DNA of 23,329 nt from a virus. Position 1 is the stretch's first letter. Each line of letters begins with the position of its first letter. Position numbers and translations under genes: made by a program. Positions 21,246 through 23,329 of the stretch are shown one piece after another. The notes below the pieces were generated by a model. The model saw only the letters and a list, made by a program, of their open reading frames with translations, was not told where the DNA came from and did no database searches. The DNA lies in IMG/VR virus record IMGVR_UViG_3300018088_000005, positions 1 through 23,329 of that record; one strand, 5' to 3'.

Positions 21246-22670
21246 TTACTGAGTCTGTTCCTTTGCCCGTTTGGGCGACGGAGAGGATGAGGTTGCGGCG
21301 GGGCGCGAGACCGTCTTGCCCGGCGTCGGCCGAGCGCCGGGGGGCGTCTTCTGCGCCTCGATCTGCGCGTCGGCCTGATCTTCGAGCCGGTCGACCGGCA
21401 TGGCGCCAGTGCCGACGTAGACGTAATGACCGTCGCCTTCCGGCCCGATCTGCTCCATGCCGAGATCGTCGCGGACGTCGTTGATCGAATACGTGCCGTT
21501 GCGAAGATAGAGATCGTGGACGCGCGCCTGCTTTTCGATGTCGATGTCGCGGATGGACATCCACACGAATTCGAGGTCAGAAAAGCCGAGATCGTCCTGA
21601 ATAATCCCGTCAAAGAGGCGCTTCGCCCACTTCAAAATAGGCGAAAGTCCTTCCTCCATCGCCCGATCTTGGTCTTCCTGGGCGGTGCCGCGGTTCATCT
21701 GTTTGATGAACGGCGTCGGCGGAATCGAGAAGGCGTAGCAGACGACGCGGGCAAGCCATTCGTCGAATTCGTCCTTGATCGGGCTTTCCTTGAAGCCCTG
21801 ATATTTCGTGCCGTTCGGCACGCTGACGAGCTTCGCGCGCTCGGCGAGATTGCCGGCGAGCCGCGAGTCGAGCCAGTCCTGCCACTCGCGCACCTGATCG
21901 GGCGTCCAGCCGTCAGGAACCGACAAGAGGCCCTGCGGGACCGTGCCCTCGGTAAAATAGGCGAGTTGCTGCGTCTGCCGCTTGATGAGCGTGTTGAGCG
22001 TGACGATCGTCTGCTCGACCGGGCCGAAGCCATAGAGATGGCCGGGGCGCAGATTGCGCGGCGAATAGATGATGTCCTGCGTCGTCAGGTCGTTCCAGAT
22101 CGTGCCCTTGATGATCTGCTGATAGGCGGGATCGGGAGCGAGCGGTAGACGACCGTTGTGGTCGACGAGAACCTTGATCGTCGAGCCGTCCACGACTTCG
22201 AGCGCATGAAGGTCGCCGCGGCGGTTGCGGCGCCGCTCGATGGTCGCCGCGTCGATCGCCAGCACGTCTTCCATGACCTGACGAAGCCAGGTGTCGAAGA
22301 CGGTCACGCCGTCCGGCTTGCGCAGCAGTTTCGTCGCCTTGGCGATGCGCTCGGCGCTGTCAGTGCGCGGCTTGCGGTTGATCTTGGTCCGCACCTGCCA
22401 GTCGAGTCGCTCGACCTGATCCTTGCGCGTCTCGATGCAGAGGCGCACGAGTTCGACGTTGGCGAACGAACGAAGCTGCGCGAAGCCGAACGCCTCGTAA
22501 ACGCGAGGCGTTCGGTTGAGGTTCACGCCCTCGTGAAGATCGAAGCGGCGAATCGGCTGCGGCCAAGTCGCGACAGGCGGGACGCCGGGCGAAAACAGCG
22601 CCGAGCCCGGCTGAAACGCCGCGAGCATCCGGGCCGTGTCGAGCCTGGTCTTCACTCCACCTTCAGGCAT
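21246..22670 (-). CDS. portal protein
   Basis: The protein has 474 aa; the ATG at 22670 follows GGAGG by 10 nt. Motifs that fit portal proteins include an N-terminal region with RSFANVELVRLCIETRKDQV and ERLDWQVRTKI, a middle part (LEVVDGSTIKVLVDHNGRLP, DIIYSPRNLRPGHLYGFGPV, LNTLIKRQTQQLAYFTEGT), and IPPTPFIKQMNRGTAQEDQD followed by MEEGLSPILKWAKRLFDGII, which is typical of the stem and tunnel region. The length fits. The last 45 residues are a Pro/Ser-rich disordered tail. Twelve copies form the DNA entry ring of the capsid. It lies between the terminase and protease genes, as expected. Confidence 0.92.
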   Translation of the reverse strand: MPEGGVKTRLDTARMLAAFQPGSALFSPGVPPVATWPQPIRRFDLHEGVNLNRTPRVYEAFGFAQLRSFANVELVRLCIETRKDQVERLDWQVRTKINRKPRTDSAERIAKATKLLRKPDGVTVFDTWLRQVMEDVLAIDAATIERRRNRRGDLHALEVVDGSTIKVLVDHNGRLPLAPDPAYQQIIKGTIWNDLTTQDIIYSPRNLRPGHLYGFGPVEQTIVTLNTLIKRQTQQLAYFTEGTVPQGLLSVPDGWTPDQVREWQDWLDSRLAGNLAERAKLVSVPNGTKYQGFKESPIKDEFDEWLARVVCYAFSIPPTPFIKQMNRGTAQEDQDRAMEEGLSPILKWAKRLFDGIIQDDLGFSDLEFVWMSIRDIDIEKQARVHDLYLRNGTYSINDVRDDLGMEQIGPEGDGHYVYVGTGAMPVDRLEDQADAQIEAQKTPPGARPTPGKTVSRPAATSSSPSPKRAKEQTQ

Positions 22671-22718
22671 AGGTCTTCATCCTCCGTGGGCCGCACAGAG
22701 GGCCGTGTGGGCGTGGAA

Positions 22719-22979
22719 TTAGGCGTCGAGCGCGAGCCATGCGACCGGCTCGCCGTCGATCATGACGATGACGATCGGGCCGGCGACGAAGGTCTCAACC
22801 CTGTCCGCGTCGCCGTCTTTGTCGTCGGGGACCACTTCGGCACCGGGATCGAAATACTCGTCGCCGTCAGGGAACAGGATGACGTCGAGGATGGCGTCGA
22901 GGACGTCTTCATGCTCGTCGTCGAACACGTCGTCGTCCAATTCGGCGAGGTCCAGTAGGACCGTGGCGTCGCTCGTCAT
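22719..22979 (-). CDS. very acidic small protein of unknown function
   Basis: The protein has 86 aa; its ATG at 22979 overlaps the terminase TGA (ATGA), so translation is coupled. It holds 27 Asp or Glu against one Lys and one Arg. Acidic runs (LDDDVFDDEHEDVLDAI, FPDGDEYFDPG) fill the first two thirds and a short hydrophobic strand (GPIVIVMIDG) the last. I do not recognise a family. The place between terminase and portal suggests a packaging or head-assembly role. Strongly acidic small phage proteins are also known as DNA mimics, but nothing here proves this. Confidence 0.65.
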   Translation of the reverse strand: MTSDATVLLDLAELDDDVFDDEHEDVLDAILDVILFPDGDEYFDPGAEVVPDDKDGDADRVETFVAGPIVIVMIDGEPVAWLALDA

Positions 22980-23329
22980 TCCGCAGACTCCATAATCAGC
23001 TCGTATTCGACGCAGCCCGGCGCGTAAGTGACCAATTTCGGCTTGTCCTTGCCTTCCGCAGCGGCTTCGGCGGCCTTGCGCGCGGCGGCCTTCACAGCCT
23101 CCAACAGCGCTTCGCCGGGGGCGTACTTGCCGACGAGGCCGTTGAACGCCTCGGCGGTCGAGTCCGCGTCGTCGTCGTGCGCCGCGTCGGGGAAGCCCTC
23201 AAGCTGAGAGAACCAGCGCTCGTTCCAAGGGCCGCGCAGGACAAGAACCTTGCCCTTGCCGCCGGCGCTGGCGCTCGGGCCGGGATCGGCCTGCGCCGAG
23301 AAGCCGGCGAAGCGCGTCACCTTGTCGCC
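22976..23329 (-). CDS. terL: terminase large subunit, C-terminal end (5' part outside window)
   Basis: The frame is open to the right edge and the first visible codons read GDKVTRFAGFSAQAD, so a GTG at 23320 is an internal Val, not a start. About 117 codons are visible. The pattern KVTRFAGFSAQ, VLVLRGPWNERWFSQLEGFP and then the acidic motif HDDDADSTAEAFNGL is the end of the nuclease domain of large terminases. The DDD cluster corresponds to the last metal-binding acidic residue, with the FNxL helix after it. The ATPase domain lies outside the window. The rest is a Lys/Ala-rich helical tail. The enzyme packages DNA into the prohead through the portal encoded two genes later. Confidence 0.9.
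   Translation of the reverse strand, partial: GDKVTRFAGFSAQADPGPSASAGGKGKVLVLRGPWNERWFSQLEGFPDAAHDDDADSTAEAFNGLVGKYAPGEALLEAVKAAARKAAEAAAEGKDKPKLVTYAPGCVEYELIMESAE

Noticed and set aside
22662-22680. Tiny leader frame MKTYA before the portal gene
   Set aside because: The ATG directly abuts the GGAGG with no spacer, so initiation there is unlikely; GGAGG fits the portal ATG at 22670.
1-23329. tRNA genes, CRISPR array, attachment site or integrase
   Set aside because: No cloverleaf, regular spaced repeat or recombinase motif was seen; the window holds only structural genes and the moron-like cassette.

Overview
The window is one contiguous virion-structure module of a contractile-tailed (myovirus) phage or prophage. 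It has high GC by eye, and its Ala/Gly-rich proteins and long antisense shadow frames suggest an alphaproteobacterial host. That host assignment is inference; no host gene, integrase or attachment site lies in the window. Nearly every gene is on the minus strand, so the module reads from the right edge to the left edge. No RNA gene, CRISPR array or insertion sequence was seen.

Head region (23329 to about 14908, in transcription order): the C-terminal end of the terminase large subunit (cut by the window edge), a very acidic small protein, portal, a 92-aa small protein, a prohead protease fused to a scaffold-like region, the major capsid protein with an inserted beta domain, a small protein, an adaptor-like protein, a head-closure-like protein, a neck/tail-completion-like protein and two small proteins of unknown function.

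Tail region (14803 to 3968): sheath, tube, a tail assembly chaperone with a programmed -1 frameshift, a gp10-like minor tail protein, tape measure, GpU-like protein, LysM-like protein X, gpD-like hub, gpV-like spike, gp25-like wedge, baseplate J and gpI-like protein. The order is Mu-like, while several proteins look P2-like. The host-recognition region (3900 to 75) holds two fibre proteins, a glycine-rich adhesin-like protein and a DUF4376-like protein. The next gene starts at 47 with a hydrophobic N-terminus and leaves the window.

The most notable locus is 11392-12014. One gene there runs against all the others on the plus strand. It encodes a small predicted membrane protein and has its own near-consensus sigma-70 promoter, a good ribosome binding site and a terminator-like stem-loop, which is the layout of a moron. 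That stem-loop and its T6 tract are, read on the minus strand, the A AAA AAC slippery site of the tail chaperone followed directly by a 15-bp stem. One DNA element therefore appears to serve as terminator on one strand and frameshift signal on the other.

A second pattern is punctuation. Hairpins with U-tracts lie only 12-25 nt upstream of the start codons of the major capsid, sheath, tube and large fibre genes, while most other gene junctions overlap or are under about 30 nt. TTG start codons are unusually common.
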